DNA of 64,000 bases from Porphyromonas uenonis 60-3 (GCF_000174775.1 NZ_ACLR01000034.1:1-64000); one strand, 5' to 3'. Shown: positions 17,192 through 26,939, counted from the first letter of the stretch. Program-made: numbers and translations. The notes: generated from the sequence alone by a model not told the origin.

Positions 17192-18220
17192 ATGTACACA
17201 GTTGCAGACATTGCTAAGCTAATCGGTGGTACCCTAGAGGGCGACGGCACGGCTCAGCTACAAGGCTTCGCAGGTATTGAGCAGGCGAAGGCGGGTGACT
17301 TGAGCTTTCTCGCCAATATGAAGTACGAGCCCTTCCTCTACACGACACACGCCTCGGCGGTACTCGTTGACGAGAAGTTTACTCCGACACAGCCTTGCCC
17401 TACGACGCTGATCCGTGTGGCAAACCCTTACGAGACGCTCTCGCAGCTGATGCGTCTCTACGTCTCTCAGCAGGAACCACGCTGGACGGGTGTCCATCCG
17501 ACGGCTATCGTGGACCCTTCGGTGACAATCCCCAAGGAGTGCATCATTGGCCCGTACGCTTGCATCGAAGCAGATGTCAAGCTGGGCGAGCAGGTCGTCA
17601 TATCGGCACACTGCGTCATCGGGACTAACTGCTCTATCGGTGACCACACGACGCTACATCCACGGGTTACGCTTTACTCGGACAGCGTCATCGGGCATCA
17701 TTGTCGCATTCATGCGGGCACGGTGATCGGTGCCGACGGCTTTGGCTTTGCCCCTACGGAGCATGGCTATGACAAGATCCCGCAGATAGGACACGTGGAG
17801 ATAGGAGACAATGTGGAGATAGGAGCGAATAGTTGCATAGATCGCGCTACGATGGGCGTGACGCGCATAGCGTCGGGTGTCAAGATCGACAACCTTGTAC
17901 AGATCGCGCACAACTGTACGGTCGACGAGCACACGGTTATCGCAGCTCAGGCGGGACTAGCAGGCTCGGCACACATCAAGGAGTGGTGCCAGCTGGGCGG
18001 TCAGGTGGGCATCGCGGGTCACCTCACGGTGGGCGACCACTCGCAGCTCGGCGGCCAGACTGGCGTGCTGGGCAATCTCCAACCGCACAGCGTTGTGATG
18101 GGAGCTCCCGCTATGCCTGTGGGCAAAGCTTTGCGCGCCTTTGCCATGCTTCCCAAGCTTCCTGAGCTGATGCGTCGTGTAGACAAGCTCGAAGAGCAAT
18201 CTTCTTCGGAAACGAAATAG
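17192..18220 (+). CDS. lpxD: UDP-3-O-acylglucosamine N-acyltransferase
   Basis: Third step of lipid A synthesis: adds the second hydroxyacyl chain to UDP-GlcN from acyl-ACP. The 342-residue protein has an N-terminal uridine-binding domain (about 1-100) and then a left-handed beta-helix of hexapeptide repeats (e.g. IGPYACIEADVKLGE), with the catalytic-histidine region GADGFGFAPTEHGYDKIPQ. Cytoplasmic. Lies 16 nt after pyrF and 31 nt before lpxC/fabZ. Confidence 0.95.
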   Translation: MYTVADIAKLIGGTLEGDGTAQLQGFAGIEQAKAGDLSFLANMKYEPFLYTTHASAVLVDEKFTPTQPCPTTLIRVANPYETLSQLMRLYVSQQEPRWTGVHPTAIVDPSVTIPKECIIGPYACIEADVKLGEQVVISAHCVIGTNCSIGDHTTLHPRVTLYSDSVIGHHCRIHAGTVIGADGFGFAPTEHGYDKIPQIGHVEIGDNVEIGANSCIDRATMGVTRIASGVKIDNLVQIAHNCTVDEHTVIAAQAGLAGSAHIKEWCQLGGQVGIAGHLTVGDHSQLGGQTGVLGNLQPHSVVMGAPAMPVGKALRAFAMLPKLPELMRRVDKLEEQSSSETK

Positions 18221-18251
18221 ACTCATTTGTAAAAGCAGACATACTCACGTT

Positions 18252-19634
18252 ATGAATCAGTACACACTCGCTACGACACTCACCTTTCAGGGGGTAGGAC
18301 TTCACACGGGAGCCAACCGCACCTTGACCCTTTCACCAGCGGAGCCTCATAGTGGTTATCAGATCTGTCGCTCCGACCTTGAGACCCACCCCGTCATCCC
18401 AGCTTATGCGGACTATGTATCGACGACGCAGCGTGCTACTCGGATAGAGCGTGGAGCTGTGCAGGTCTCTACACTGGAGCATTGCCTGGGTGCGCTCTAC
18501 GCTCTCGGGGTGGACAACTGTCTTATCACGGTCGATGGCGACGAGGCGCCTATACTAGATGGCTCGGCACTGCCTTACGTGCAGGCGATCCAAGAGGCTG
18601 GGCTCAAGGAGCAAGACGCAGCTCGTGAGGTCTTTGTCGTGCGCAAACCTATTGAGGTGAAAGATGAGGAGACGGGAGCATCTATCCTCCTCCTGCCATC
18701 AGACCAGCTCGGCGTAGAGGCGCACTTGAGCTTTGCCTCACCGCTACTGAGCAATCAATACGCTTCGCTGCGCGACCTGAGTCGCTTCGGCGAGGAGGTA
18801 GCCGAGGCGCGCTCCTTCGTTTTCGTACGAGAGATACTGCCTCTCCTCAGTCAGGGCTTGATCAAGGGCGGAGACCTTGCCAATGCGATGGTGATCAACG
18901 ATGAACCTCTCTCCGAGAGTGATGCCAAGGCGCTCGCCGAGGCGCTGCACCGCTCCGTGACTGAGGTGACTCAGCTGGGCGTGATCAATCCGAAGGAGGG
19001 CATCCCCAACGAGCCCGCACGCCACAAGATCATTGACATCCTAGGCGATTTGGCTCTAGCTGGGATCTTCGTGCAGGGGCATATCATAGCGACCAAGCCA
19101 GGACACAAGATTAACAACAAGCTCGCACGGGCGATCCGTAAGGAGATCAAAGGAATGGAGACACAGCCACCCGTCTACGATCCCAATGCGACGCCAGTAC
19201 TGGACCTTAACCAGATCAAAGGACTCCTACCGCACCGCTATCCCTTCCTTCTAGTGGATAAAGTGATCCACCTAGACAAGAACCATATCGTAGGGGTCAA
19301 GAACGTGAGCTTCAACGAGACCTTCTTCCTCGGTCACTTCCCCACGGAGCCCGTTATGCCAGGCGTGCTCATCGTCGAGGCGATGGCGCAGACCGCTGGA
19401 CTGCTCGTCCTGAGTGGCATCGAGGACCCCGAGCGCTACTCGACCTACTTCCTGACGATCAACAATGTGAAGTTCAGAAACAAGGTCGTCCCCGGAGATA
19501 CGCTCCTCTTCAAGGTGATGCTCACCAGTGAGGTGCGTCGTGGCTTGGCGAGCGTCAGAGGACTCACCTTCGTCGGCAACCAGCTCGTCTGCGAGGCTGA
19601 CTTCATGGCGCAGATAGTAAAGAATAAGGAGTAA
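18252..19634 (+). CDS. lpxC-fabZ: Fused UDP-3-O-acyl-GlcNAc deacetylase LpxC / 3-hydroxyacyl-ACP dehydratase FabZ
   Basis: One 460-residue polypeptide. Residues about 1-305 are the zinc deacetylase LpxC, the committed step of lipid A synthesis, with the STLEHCLGAL zinc motif, ITVDGDEAPILDGSA and the ARHKIIDILGDLAL motif. Residues about 315-460 are FabZ, with LPHRYPFLLVDKV and FFLGHFPTEPVMPGV. Both domains look intact. The fusion is an established Bacteroidetes feature and joins two enzymes that compete for hydroxyacyl-ACP. Between lpxD and lpxA in one operon. Confidence 0.96.
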   Translation: MNQYTLATTLTFQGVGLHTGANRTLTLSPAEPHSGYQICRSDLETHPVIPAYADYVSTTQRATRIERGAVQVSTLEHCLGALYALGVDNCLITVDGDEAPILDGSALPYVQAIQEAGLKEQDAAREVFVVRKPIEVKDEETGASILLLPSDQLGVEAHLSFASPLLSNQYASLRDLSRFGEEVAEARSFVFVREILPLLSQGLIKGGDLANAMVINDEPLSESDAKALAEALHRSVTEVTQLGVINPKEGIPNEPARHKIIDILGDLALAGIFVQGHIIATKPGHKINNKLARAIRKEIKGMETQPPVYDPNATPVLDLNQIKGLLPHRYPFLLVDKVIHLDKNHIVGVKNVSFNETFFLGHFPTEPVMPGVLIVEAMAQTAGLLVLSGIEDPERYSTYFLTINNVKFRNKVVPGDTLLFKVMLTSEVRRGLASVRGLTFVGNQLVCEADFMAQIVKNKE

Positions 19635-19651
19635 ACAATCATATCTACTAT

Positions 19652-20443
19652 ATGGCTCAAACGCACATCTCTCCTCTCGCTCAGGTGCATCCTGACGCTC
19701 AGCTAGGTGCTGAGGTAACGGTCGGCCCCTTTGTCACCATTGAGGCGAATACCGTCATCGGCGACCGCACCGTCCTAGACCAAGGATGCATCATCCGCAG
19801 CGGAGCGCGCATCGGTAGTGACTGTCACATACATCCCTATGCCGTGATCGCTGGGATACCGCAAGACCTCAAGTTCCGAGGCGAGGAGACCACCGCCGTC
19901 ATCGGTGACCATACGACTATCCGCGAGTTCGCTACCGTCAATCGTGGCACCGCCTCACGTGGCACCACCATCGTCGGGAGCAACTGCCTCATCATGGCTT
20001 ACTCGCACGTGGCACACGACTGCGTCCTCAAGGATCACATCATCCTAGGCAATGCCACGCAGCTCGCTGGCGAAGTGGAGATAGACGACTACGCCATCCT
20101 CAGCGGTGCTGTGCTAGTGCATCAGTTCGTACGCATCTCTCAGCACGTGATGATACAGGGCGGCTCCAAGGTGACCAAAGACATCCCGCCTTACTGTCTC
20201 GTGGGACGCGACCCGATCGTTTACTGTGGTATCAACATCGTGGGACTACGTCGCAGAGGCTTCACCAATGAGCAGATCTTCCTCATCAACGACGTCTACC
20301 GCACCCTTTATCAGGGCGGGCTCAACAATAGCGAGGCGCTCGTCGAGATCCAGAACCGCTATCCGCAGAGCTACGAGCGAGACCTCATCTACGACTTCAT
20401 CAGCGACAGCAAGCGGGGCATCGTCCGTGGATCAATGGACTAG
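19652..20443 (+). CDS. lpxA: UDP-N-acetylglucosamine acyltransferase
   Basis: First step of lipid A synthesis, transferring a 3-hydroxyacyl chain from ACP. The 263-residue protein is a hexapeptide-repeat beta-helix (ISPLAQVHPDAQLGAEV at the start) with the catalytic-His region NCLIMAYSHVAHDC and a helical C-terminal domain (GLRRRGFTNEQIFLIND). Length is normal. Starts 17 nt after lpxC/fabZ. Confidence 0.96.
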   Translation: MAQTHISPLAQVHPDAQLGAEVTVGPFVTIEANTVIGDRTVLDQGCIIRSGARIGSDCHIHPYAVIAGIPQDLKFRGEETTAVIGDHTTIREFATVNRGTASRGTTIVGSNCLIMAYSHVAHDCVLKDHIILGNATQLAGEVEIDDYAILSGAVLVHQFVRISQHVMIQGGSKVTKDIPPYCLVGRDPIVYCGINIVGLRRRGFTNEQIFLINDVYRTLYQGGLNNSEALVEIQNRYPQSYERDLIYDFISDSKRGIVRGSMD

Positions 20444-20491
20444 CCCGTAGCCAAGTCGCAACCAAACAACTAAACCATACCAGCCGAAACA

Positions 20492-22024
20492 ATGAAAAAG
20501 ATACTCGTCGGACGCCAATGGGGCACCACGGATAGCTATATCCTCGAGCGTGATCATCTCTCCATCCACGACCTCGTGGAGCGTGTCGCTCAGCGCTTTG
20601 TAGCAGAGCTTAGGAGTATCTCAGACCTGCCACAGGGCATCACCTATGTCTTCGCAGGCCCTGGCAATAACGGTGCTGACGGTCTCGCCATCGCACGACG
20701 CCTCCTGCAGGACGGTCACCGGGTACACTGCTACCTCTTCTGCAAGCAAGAGGAGGAGCTCTCGGAGGCATGCGCTTGGCAGGAGACGAAGCTACAGGAG
20801 TTTCACCAAGACGCCCTGACCATCGTCGCAGATGAGTTTCAGCCCCCGCTCTTGACCGCTCAGACGCTCGTCATCGACGCACTCTTTGGCACAGGCCTTT
20901 CACGACCCCTTGAGGGTGGCTTCGCCGTGCTGGTAGATCAATTGATCAACGCTTCGCCAGCCACCGTCATCGCCGTGGACATCCCCTCGGGACTCTATGA
21001 CAAGGACAATAGCGAGAACAATCTCCAGGCGATCATCAAAGCGGACTACACCCTCACCTGCGAAAGCCCCAAGATAGCCCTCCTCCTTTCGGACAATGAG
21101 TGCTACACTGGCGCACTGCGCATCCTCTCTCTCTGCCTCAACATGGACGACGACCCCGCCATCCAGGCCGACTACTATCTCTACACTCCGCAGGATGCCC
21201 ATAGAGCCTTGAAGCCGCTCTCGCACTTTGCGCACAAAGGGACACAAGGTCACGCCCTCCTCATCGCTGGATCCGAAGCTATGGCTGGCGCTCCCATGCT
21301 GGCGGGAATGGGCGCCATGCGTTCGGGACTAGGCAAGCTCACCATGCACCTGCCTAGCGCACTGGCTCGGCTAGCGAACACGCTCCTCCCCGAGGCGCTC
21401 GTCGAGAAGGACAAAGAGGAGACCATCGTCAGTAGCCTTCCCAAGGATCTGCTCAACTACCAGGCCATCGCCATGGGACCTGGCATCGGTACAGCGCCAC
21501 TCACGCTGCATCTACTAGAGCATCTACTGCAAAACATACAGCCCGCCACCCCGCTACTCCTCGATGCCGATGCGCTAAACCTTCTAGCGCTTCACCCCGA
21601 GCTACTGAGTGTCCTGCCCAAGGATACGATCCTCACGCCACATCCAGGCGAACTAGACCGCATCACAGGAAACGCACTCGATGACCACCACCGACTGACC
21701 AAAGCGCAGGAGCTAGCCATGGAGCAGGAGATCATCATCGTTCTCAAGGGTGCCAACACCGCCACCTGTCTCCCCACTGGCGAAGTCATCTTCAACAGTT
21801 CAGGCACGCCAGCCCTTGCCACCGCAGGCAGCGGAGACGTGCTCACCGGCATCATCCTCTCACTCCTAGCGCAGGGCTACACACCCGCCGAGGCAGCTCC
21901 GCTAGGCGTTTACATCCACGGGCTGACCGCCAATCATTACGGCGAGCGTCACTCGCCACGTGGTATGATAGCCCGCGATATAGCCGATATGCTTCCCGCC
22001 GTCCTCAAGATGGTCGAGCAGTAA
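20492..22024 (+). CDS. nnr: Bifunctional NAD(P)H-hydrate epimerase / ADP-dependent dehydratase
   Basis: Repairs damaged hydrated NAD(P)H: the N-terminal YjeF_N epimerase domain (about 1-215) interconverts R and S forms and the C-terminal carbohydrate-kinase-like domain (about 225-505) dehydrates the S form with ADP. Seen motifs: FAGPGNNGADGLAIARRL (epimerase), GTGLSRPL, and in the dehydratase TPHPGEL and TAGSGDVLTGI. The 510-residue length fits the fused YjeF form. Follows lpxA by 48 nt, probably same transcript. Confidence 0.93.
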   Translation: MKKILVGRQWGTTDSYILERDHLSIHDLVERVAQRFVAELRSISDLPQGITYVFAGPGNNGADGLAIARRLLQDGHRVHCYLFCKQEEELSEACAWQETKLQEFHQDALTIVADEFQPPLLTAQTLVIDALFGTGLSRPLEGGFAVLVDQLINASPATVIAVDIPSGLYDKDNSENNLQAIIKADYTLTCESPKIALLLSDNECYTGALRILSLCLNMDDDPAIQADYYLYTPQDAHRALKPLSHFAHKGTQGHALLIAGSEAMAGAPMLAGMGAMRSGLGKLTMHLPSALARLANTLLPEALVEKDKEETIVSSLPKDLLNYQAIAMGPGIGTAPLTLHLLEHLLQNIQPATPLLLDADALNLLALHPELLSVLPKDTILTPHPGELDRITGNALDDHHRLTKAQELAMEQEIIIVLKGANTATCLPTGEVIFNSSGTPALATAGSGDVLTGIILSLLAQGYTPAEAAPLGVYIHGLTANHYGERHSPRGMIARDIADMLPAVLKMVEQ

Positions 22025-22058
22025 CGCCACACCTATTATTATATAGTACTGCAAAGTT

Positions 22059-22754
22059 ATGAAGCATCTTCGGCACCAATGCCTCTTAATGCTCACAGCG
22101 CTCCTCTGCTTGCTCGTGAGTCTGCTTAGTTGCTCCAAGCGAAAGACAGCCGAAGAGCTACTGCAGGAAGCGATCGTGCAGCAGTACCAGAGCGTTGGCA
22201 AGCTACTACTCACGGAGACCACCCTGCAGAAGGCGGTCACCCTACAGGATCCGAAGATATCCTTCTACGACATCAGTAGCTTCAAGGACTTTACCAAGTG
22301 GCTGAGCAATCAAACCAAGATAGGCAACCGTGTAGGCATCTACTCCTTTGATGCGACACTCGTGAGCTATACCGATCTGACCGACTTCTCCGCCGATGAC
22401 GTGACCTACGACAAGGATCAGCAGCGCCTCACCCTCTACATCTCTCCCATACAGGTAGAGCTACGAGGGCGAGACTTCACGCTACGGACCGAGTACGAGT
22501 ATGTAGCACCGCTCCGCAATGCGATCACCCCGCAGGATCGAGCTCGTGTCAAGGAGAGAGCCTACCAAGTGCTCCAACAGGAGATCACCGCCAATGACCA
22601 GCTCATCGCTCAGATACGGCAACGCTCCATCGAGAAGCTACGCCGATGGCTCACGCAGCTCCTCCTCTCTTACGATCTCCCGCCTACGGTCACCATCGTC
22701 GAGCGTGGCTCCGCACTCGTACCTCCTAACACACAGACCTCCTCACCACTGTAG
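22059..22754 (+). CDS. DUF4230-family lipoprotein
   Basis: Exported protein of unknown function. The 231-residue product has a signal peptide with a lipobox ending in Cys25 (SLLSC), then a DUF4230-like domain containing ISFYDISSFKDFTKW and an ELRGRDFTLRTEYEY strand region, and a helical C-terminal part. It is probably anchored on the periplasmic side. Paired with a second, shorter relative 12 nt downstream, which suggests the two act together. Assignment to DUF4230 is by recalled family pattern. Confidence 0.7.
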   Translation: MKHLRHQCLLMLTALLCLLVSLLSCSKRKTAEELLQEAIVQQYQSVGKLLLTETTLQKAVTLQDPKISFYDISSFKDFTKWLSNQTKIGNRVGIYSFDATLVSYTDLTDFSADDVTYDKDQQRLTLYISPIQVELRGRDFTLRTEYEYVAPLRNAITPQDRARVKERAYQVLQQEITANDQLIAQIRQRSIEKLRRWLTQLLLSYDLPPTVTIVERGSALVPPNTQTSSPL

Positions 22755-22766
22755 CTCCTCAATACT

Positions 22767-23393
22767 ATGGGCAAATGGTTCAAGCGCATCCTCTACATCA
22801 TCATTGCGATACTCCTCGTCATCGGTATCGTGAGCCTATGGCGTAGCTGCTCCAAGAGCAAGACCGAAGACTACAGCGACGTAGTCACACACGCCATGAC
22901 CGTCCGCTCCATCGAGGAAATACTCAAGCTCTCCACAGGCGAGTGCTACCAAGAGGTTCCCATGGTAGACACCATCGACGGTATGGTGCTAGCCTACGTT
23001 ATACAGGCACGTACCTACATAGACTTTGATCTAGACAAGCTCCCCACGCAGGTCGTCGGCGACACACTTTACGTGCAGCTACCCCCCGAGGAAGTCACCC
23101 CGCACGAGATAGGCTACAACGTGATTGACGTTCACCCACTGCGCAAAGGCTTCACCATGCCAACCCTCACCGCAGAGCAAGAGAATAGAGCCAAGAGACG
23201 CGTCCCGCAGCGCCTCATCAACGAGGTCTACCGCTCTGGTTATATCCGTAATGCCCGCCAGCAAGCACGCGAAGAGCTCGCACGCTTTCTCTCCGTCGCC
23301 TACCCGACAGTCATCGTCGTGGACCGTTACCCCGACGGCGTCCGGGACACCTTCTTTGCCGACACCGTCTACATAGATCACCGCCAAATGTAA
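22767..23393 (+). CDS. DUF4230-family membrane-anchored protein
   Basis: The 208-residue protein begins with an uncleaved-looking membrane helix (about residues 8-25, ILYIIIAILLVIGIVSLW) followed by a soluble domain: VRSIEEILKLSTGECYQEVP, then AYVIQARTYIDFDLDKLP and a helical C-terminal region with PQRLINEVYRSGYIRNARQQ. The pattern fits DUF4230. It differs from the upstream copy in having a helix anchor instead of a lipobox. Last gene of the pyrF-led run. Function unknown. Confidence 0.7.
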   Translation: MGKWFKRILYIIIAILLVIGIVSLWRSCSKSKTEDYSDVVTHAMTVRSIEEILKLSTGECYQEVPMVDTIDGMVLAYVIQARTYIDFDLDKLPTQVVGDTLYVQLPPEEVTPHEIGYNVIDVHPLRKGFTMPTLTAEQENRAKRRVPQRLINEVYRSGYIRNARQQAREELARFLSVAYPTVIVVDRYPDGVRDTFFADTVYIDHRQM

Positions 23394-23442
23394 AACGATC
23401 TCTCTTCCTGGCTTTTACGCAATAATCGGCAACTCCTTCAAG

Positions 23443-23630
23443 GTCTCCACCGAGGAAATCCCCACTTCCTCCGTGGAGACTTTTCAGTTGCCACGGAGGA
23501 ATAAAAAAATTCTTCGGAACTTCGAAATCTTTCTTCCGAAGTTTCATTTCATTCTTCCGAACTTTTATTTCCCGGCTCCGTGAAGAAATATCGTTTCCTC
23601 GTGAGCGATTTGATATTTCCTCCGTAGAGA
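23443..23630 (+). repeat. mosaic palindromic element, copy 3
   Basis: Fills the 313-bp gap between the converging DUF4230 and ribD genes. The core repeats start at about 23514, 23535 and 23556; the first is degenerate (TTCGGAAC). The arms contain GCCACGGAGG and CTCCGTGAAG. No separate terminator is visible in this gap, so the hairpin could itself end both transcripts. Confidence 0.8.
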
Positions 23631-23706
23631 CTTCAAAAAGCTATTTATACGACTCAAAACTTTCAAGACGATTTTACAGCTAAGTCACGGTGTCTTGACA
23701 GACGGA

Positions 23707-24723
23707 TTAGACGTTGGGGGCGGGGACGCCATCGTGGAGCTCGACGGGGGCATGCTCGACGTTGAGTTCGTCGTAGAGGCCTGAGTCAAGGAAGCGCTGC
23801 AAGACCTGTGCGCCACCCTCGACGAGGAGCGACTCTATGCCCTGACTACGCAGGAGCGTGAGCAGGTCGCGCACCTCGCCAGTTGTAGCGAGGCAGGAGA
23901 CGTGAGGCGGGTATTGACCGTCGGGTACCTGCGCCATGAGTGTAGGTGGCAGGAGTATGATCGTTCGTGCCGTGGCGTCTTGTAGCATACGTAGCTCCGG
24001 ACGAGGCAGACGACTGTGACACCAGAGGAGACGGATCGGCTGACCACCGCAACCCGAGCGATTGGTCAGGAGCGGGTCATCCAGCTCGGCCGTGTGGTGA
24101 CCCACCAAGATCGCGTCGTGGAGCCCACGCAGACGATGCACTGAGCGCTGTCGGAGTGGCGAACTGAAGATGTAAGGCGCCTCGCTCGCATCGTGACGCA
24201 AGCGATCTATGTAGTGATCGGCACTCTCGGCCCACTTGAGCGTGACGTAGGGCCGTCCTAAGGTTTGCGCCACGAGGAAGTGTCGGTTGAGCGCGATTGC
24301 CGCTTGCTCCAAGCAACCGATCGAGACCTCGATGCCCGCTTCGCGAAGGCGAGCCACGCCTCGTCCGTCTACTTTGGCAAAAGGATCCAGCATAGCGACG
24401 ACCACTCGAGCGGGTCGCAGCCCCGCAATGAGCTCCGCACAGGGCGGTGTCTTGCCGTAGTGAGCGCAAGGCTCCAGGCTCACGTACCAAGTCGCCTCGC
24501 CGACAAGGCCCCGTAGCTCCTCGGGGACGCTACGCCACGCCATCACTTCGGCATGCGGTGCCCCCGCATAATGGTGGTAACCTTCGCCAATAATCTTATC
24601 TTTGTAGACGATTACCGAGCCGACCATCGGATTGGGACTGGTGCGCCCCTGCGCTAAGGCTGCGAGTTGCAGACAGCGCTGCATATAGATTTCGTCTGGT
24701 GTGGTAGGTGCTGTACGTTTCAT
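23707..24723 (-). CDS. ribD: Riboflavin biosynthesis deaminase/reductase
   Basis: Two early steps of riboflavin synthesis: deamination of the pyrimidine ring and NADPH reduction of the side chain. The N-terminal deaminase domain (about 1-150) has the zinc motifs HAEVMAW and PCAHYGKTPPCAELI; the C-terminal reductase domain (about 155-338) includes PYVTLKWAESADHYIDR and the ESLLVEGGAQVLQRF motif. Length 338 is normal. Divergent from prmC with only 20 nt between the two starts, so the promoters must overlap. Confidence 0.94.
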   Translation of the reverse strand: MKRTAPTTPDEIYMQRCLQLAALAQGRTSPNPMVGSVIVYKDKIIGEGYHHYAGAPHAEVMAWRSVPEELRGLVGEATWYVSLEPCAHYGKTPPCAELIAGLRPARVVVAMLDPFAKVDGRGVARLREAGIEVSIGCLEQAAIALNRHFLVAQTLGRPYVTLKWAESADHYIDRLRHDASEAPYIFSSPLRQRSVHRLRGLHDAILVGHHTAELDDPLLTNRSGCGGQPIRLLWCHSRLPRPELRMLQDATARTIILLPPTLMAQVPDGQYPPHVSCLATTGEVRDLLTLLRSQGIESLLVEGGAQVLQRFLDSGLYDELNVEHAPVELHDGVPAPNV

Positions 24724-24743
24724 CAGGATAAAGGTCGCTACAA

Positions 24744-25652
24744 ATGAGTGAGGCTATGATAGTTGCTGGTATGACGCTGTGTGATGCGGCTCTTGCGATA
24801 GCGGAGGCGCTGCCCGCTTACTATGTCGAGACGCGGGAGCGTCAGGCTATGAGCGAAATGCTCCTACAGCATATCACCAAGCTTAGCCAGACAAACTATC
24901 TGCTTGACCGCAAAGTTAGACAATTGTCCGACACGGAAGCCACTTGGCTCTGCCAAGCCCTCGAGCGACTGACGCACGACGAGCCGATCCAGTACATCGT
25001 GGGGGTGGCGCCCTTCGGCTCTTTCGACCTAACTGTCGGCAGGGGAGTGCTCATACCACGTCCCGAGACGGCCGAGCTGTGCGAACTGATCCTCGCTCGT
25101 CACCCCGCCACAGAGGCTCCCCAGCGGCTCCTTGACGTGGGGTGTGGCTCTGCCTGCATACCTATTTATATAGGTAGCGAGCGCCCTCAGTGGAGCCTCT
25201 ATGCGATGGATCAGTCGGAGCAGGCGCTAGGCTATGCGGAGCAAAACGTTCGTCAGACAGGTGTCGCCGTCCAGCTCTTTCGTGGCGATCTCTTCGCCTG
25301 GTGCCAGGGAAAAGGGATCCCTGCCAAGCTTCCCCCGATAAACCTTTTGGTGAGCAACCCACCCTATATCCCCGAATGTGACCAAGCGACGATGCGCCCC
25401 AATGTTCTCGTGGGCGAGCCTCGTGAGGCGCTCTTCGTACCAGACGCCGATCCGCTCCGCTACTACCGTGCGCTCGTGGCGCTCGTGCCACAGATCCGCT
25501 CGCCCCAGGCACCACTCACGCTCTACTGCGAGACGCATCACCAGCTGGCGCACGAGGTGGCTGCGCTATGCGAGCAGGCGGGAGCCATTTCGTCAGAAGT
25601 GCTCAAAGACTTGACAGGCCGAGAGCGATTTGTTCAAGCCACCTTTCAGTAA
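24744..25652 (+). CDS. prmC: Release factor glutamine methyltransferase
   Basis: Methylates the GGQ glutamine of release factors. The 302-residue protein has a helical N-terminal domain and a Rossmann methyltransferase domain with the SAM motif LLDVGCGSACIPIYI and the substrate-binding VSNPPYIPECD motif (NPPY). The early PIQYIVGVAPFG segment is also typical. First gene of prmC-recX-comF, back to back with ribD, a common Bacteroidales arrangement. Confidence 0.95.
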   Translation: MSEAMIVAGMTLCDAALAIAEALPAYYVETRERQAMSEMLLQHITKLSQTNYLLDRKVRQLSDTEATWLCQALERLTHDEPIQYIVGVAPFGSFDLTVGRGVLIPRPETAELCELILARHPATEAPQRLLDVGCGSACIPIYIGSERPQWSLYAMDQSEQALGYAEQNVRQTGVAVQLFRGDLFAWCQGKGIPAKLPPINLLVSNPPYIPECDQATMRPNVLVGEPREALFVPDADPLRYYRALVALVPQIRSPQAPLTLYCETHHQLAHEVAALCEQAGAISSEVLKDLTGRERFVQATFQ

Positions 25653-25665
25653 AAAACGAAACCCT

Positions 25666-26163
25666 ATGGACACCGATATACTCAACAAAGCCAAGTACTA
25701 CTGCGCACGTGCCGAGCGCTCGCCCCGCAATCTGCGCCTTTTCCTAATGCGTCGGGAGGTGCCTTCGGACGAGATCGACGAGTACCTCGCCCTGCTCCAG
25801 GAGGGTCGCTACTATGACCCGCAGCGCTACGCCGAGAGCTACGCCCGCACACGCTATCGAGACATGAGCCAGGGACCCCACAAGATACGTCAGGCGCTAC
25901 GTATGCAGGAGGTGCCGACGGAGATCATCGAGGCGGTGCTGCCAGAGATCCTCGAGGAGGAAGAGCCGAACTACTCCCTCGCTGAGCTTCTCGAGAGCAA
26001 GCTACGTCGCACCTCGGCACGAACGCCTCGCGCGCTCTTTGACAAGATGATGCGCTACGGCGTGGGGCGTGGTTACCACCAGAGCGAAGTGTACGAAGCG
26101 CTGCAAGAGGTGCTCCAGAGAATGCGGGAGGAGGAAGAGGATAACGAGTTGGAGGAAGAGTAA
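25666..26163 (+). CDS. recX: RecX-family regulatory protein
   Basis: RecX proteins bind RecA and limit its filaments. This 165-residue protein shows the three-helix repeat pattern: CARAERSPRNLRLFLMRREV, YAESYARTRYRDMSQGPHKIRQAL and VGRGYHQSEVYEALQEV. The start at 25666 (MDTDILNK) falls 13 nt after the prmC stop; an in-frame ATG at 25630 would overlap prmC. Ends in an acidic tail. RecX proteins vary widely in sequence. Confidence 0.85.
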   Translation: MDTDILNKAKYYCARAERSPRNLRLFLMRREVPSDEIDEYLALLQEGRYYDPQRYAESYARTRYRDMSQGPHKIRQALRMQEVPTEIIEAVLPEILEEEEPNYSLAELLESKLRRTSARTPRALFDKMMRYGVGRGYHQSEVYEALQEVLQRMREEEEDNELEEE

Positions 26164-26186
26164 AGCGTAAAAGCTGCCGAACCCTG

Positions 26187-26939
26187 ATGAGCCACAAACC
26201 GACGAAAAGCCCTTCCGCAGGACGCATCGCTCCGCCACCGCCACAAGGTTGGTGGACAACGGCTCGTGAGTCGCTCCTACAGCTCCTCTACCCGCGCTGG
26301 TGTCCCGTCTGTCACACGCTACTCCCGCCGAATGCTCCGCCACTCTGCCTCACCTGTCAAGGCGCGCTGGGACGCTATCACGAGCATACGGTCGGTGCGC
26401 TGGATCGCTTGCGTGGAGCCCAGCCGATGCCTCGTAGGATACTGGCTCCCTATCTCTACGCTCGTGACGATGCGATGGCACAGATCGTTCACGATATCAA
26501 GTATCACGGCAATAAGCCACTAGCAAGGTATATGGGCCGTCTCATGGGGACCCTCCTGCCACTCAAGCAGGAGCAGATAGACTACGTCATCCCCGTGCCA
26601 CTGACGCTGGCCCGTGAACTAGAGCGAGGATACAATCAGGCGACGCTCCTGGCCGAGGGTATATCTTCGGTCACAGGCATCCCCTATCTGGCTCACGCTT
26701 TGCGACGCACACGCTTTCAGGGTAGTCAGACACACCGTGACCGCACGCACCGTCTAGAGGCTATGCTCGGGAGCTTCACGCTAGGTAGCGAAGTGATCCC
26801 CCCAGATAGCCACATCCTACTCCTGGACGATGTGCTCACGACTGGCGCAACCCTCACGGCTGCGCTCAATGCTCTGGCGGACATCCCCCTAGCGCAGGTC
26901 TCTGTCGGTGTCCTAGCGGTCGGCACGCCCACGGCTTAG
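26187..26939 (+). CDS. comF: ComF-family phosphoribosyltransferase-like protein
   Basis: The 250-residue protein has an N-terminal zinc-ribbon-like pair (CPVCHTLL ... CLTC) and a C-terminal type I phosphoribosyltransferase fold with the PRPP motif LLLDDVLTTGATLTAA. ComF proteins are needed for single-strand DNA uptake in natural transformation in some bacteria; role here is by family only. A proline-rich stretch (APPPPQG) precedes the zinc motif. Last gene of prmC-recX-comF; a hairpin (CTAGAAGC 26957-26964 with GCTTCTAG 26971-26978) follows it. Confidence 0.88.
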   Translation: MSHKPTKSPSAGRIAPPPPQGWWTTARESLLQLLYPRWCPVCHTLLPPNAPPLCLTCQGALGRYHEHTVGALDRLRGAQPMPRRILAPYLYARDDAMAQIVHDIKYHGNKPLARYMGRLMGTLLPLKQEQIDYVIPVPLTLARELERGYNQATLLAEGISSVTGIPYLAHALRRTRFQGSQTHRDRTHRLEAMLGSFTLGSEVIPPDSHILLLDDVLTTGATLTAALNALADIPLAQVSVGVLAVGTPTA

